A DNA stretch of 64,000 nucleotides from NCBI RefSeq assembly GCF_017316185.1, contig NZ_JAFLVX010000011.1:1-64000 (forward strand), in the 5' to 3' direction. Shown piece by piece: positions 63,809 through 64,000 of the stretch. The notes below the pieces were generated by a model. It had not been told where the DNA came from and searched no databases. It saw nothing but the letters and a program-made list of their open reading frames with translations. Made by a program: the position numbers and the translations under genes. Position 1 is the first letter of the stretch. Every line of letters starts with the position of its first letter. The DNA comes from Candidatus Vagococcus giribetii (GTDB taxonomy: Bacteria; Bacillota; Bacilli; Lactobacillales; Vagococcaceae).

Positions 63809-63817
63809 TGCTATAAT
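63809..63817 (+). promoter_or_regulatory. Extended -10 promoter of the final LysR gene
   Basis: TGCTATAAT is a perfect extended -10, 70 bases before the start codon. Confidence 0.5.
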
Positions 63818-63886
63818 AGAGTTTAGAAGTTATTAAAAATAATTAGATAACAATCGTTAGATAATACGAATGGACAAGGTGATTTG

Positions 63887-64000
63887 ATGAATATTCAACA
63901 ACTAAAATATTTTATTGAAATTGCAAATACAAAGAATTTATCCGCTGCAGCACGAAATTTATTCGTGACTCAACCAACTCTTTCTCTCGCTTTAAAAAAA
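63887..64000 (+). CDS. LysR-family regulator (N-terminus only)
   Basis: The 38 visible codons read MNIQQLKYFIEIANTKNLSA and then AARNLFVTQPTLSLALKK, a LysR winged helix-turn-helix. AAGGTG lies five bases before the ATG. The gene runs off the right edge. It is divergent from reductase copy 2, which it probably controls. Confidence 0.88.
   Translation, partial: MNIQQLKYFIEIANTKNLSAAARNLFVTQPTLSLALKK

Overview
The window is AT-rich, densely packed DNA from a low-GC Gram-positive bacterium. The evidence is strong Shine-Dalgarno sites, several TTG and GTG starts, LPxTG surface proteins, an ECF transporter, a Mga-like regulator family and class C sortases. The gene content fits Lactobacillales, most likely Enterococcaceae (Enterococcus or Vagococcus type), but the species cannot be fixed from sequence alone. 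No rRNA, tRNA, CRISPR array, insertion sequence or prophage was seen.

Region 1 (1-5.6 kb, minus strand) is a defence-like block: an SNF2 helicase, a SWIM zinc-finger partner broken by a one-base frameshift, HsdM, a Fic-domain protein, and the first codons of HsdS. Region 2 (5.6-16.1 kb) is mostly housekeeping: DUF1831 protein and cysteine desulfurase, cardiolipin synthase, aldo/keto reductase, DacA, a PHP phosphoesterase, a YdcF-type membrane protein, and an ECF importer (S, T and a fused double ATPase). Region 3 (16.2-22.6 kb) is one 2062-codon wall-anchored protein with three nucleotidase-like modules, catabolite-repression-like sites in front and a possible small RNA behind.

Region 4 (22.9-36.8 kb) is mixed metabolism and stress: a DsbA-like protein, a GNAT acetyltransferase, a FusB-type EF-G-binding protein behind an apparent translational attenuator, a YjeM-type permease, a CofE-like protein divergent from a LysR regulator, an LPxTG protein with three diverged repeats, a second LysR regulator divergent from a PLP decarboxylase, an iron alcohol dehydrogenase, RecQ and a TRIC-type channel.

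Region 5 (37-60.3 kb) is the most distinctive part: two paralogous pilus modules. Each has two Mga-like regulators (about 445 and 474 aa), a VWA tip pilin, a minor pilin and a backbone pilin. Module A (37-45 kb) has its regulators converging on the pilins and has no sortase. Module B (49.4-60.3 kb) has its regulators divergent from the pilins and carries two class C sortases with an unusual tail after the second membrane helix. Between the modules lie guanine deaminase with an NCS2 purine permease, and QueH.

Region 6 (60.4-64 kb) has a PF13303-type membrane protein and two close ketopantoate-reductase-family paralogues, followed by the start of a LysR regulator.

The most interesting candidates are the duplicated pilus modules with paired regulators and shared sortases, the Fic gene inside the type I restriction operon, the triple nucleotidase, and the FusB leader. 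All functional statements rest on recognised motifs and gene context; no database search was run.
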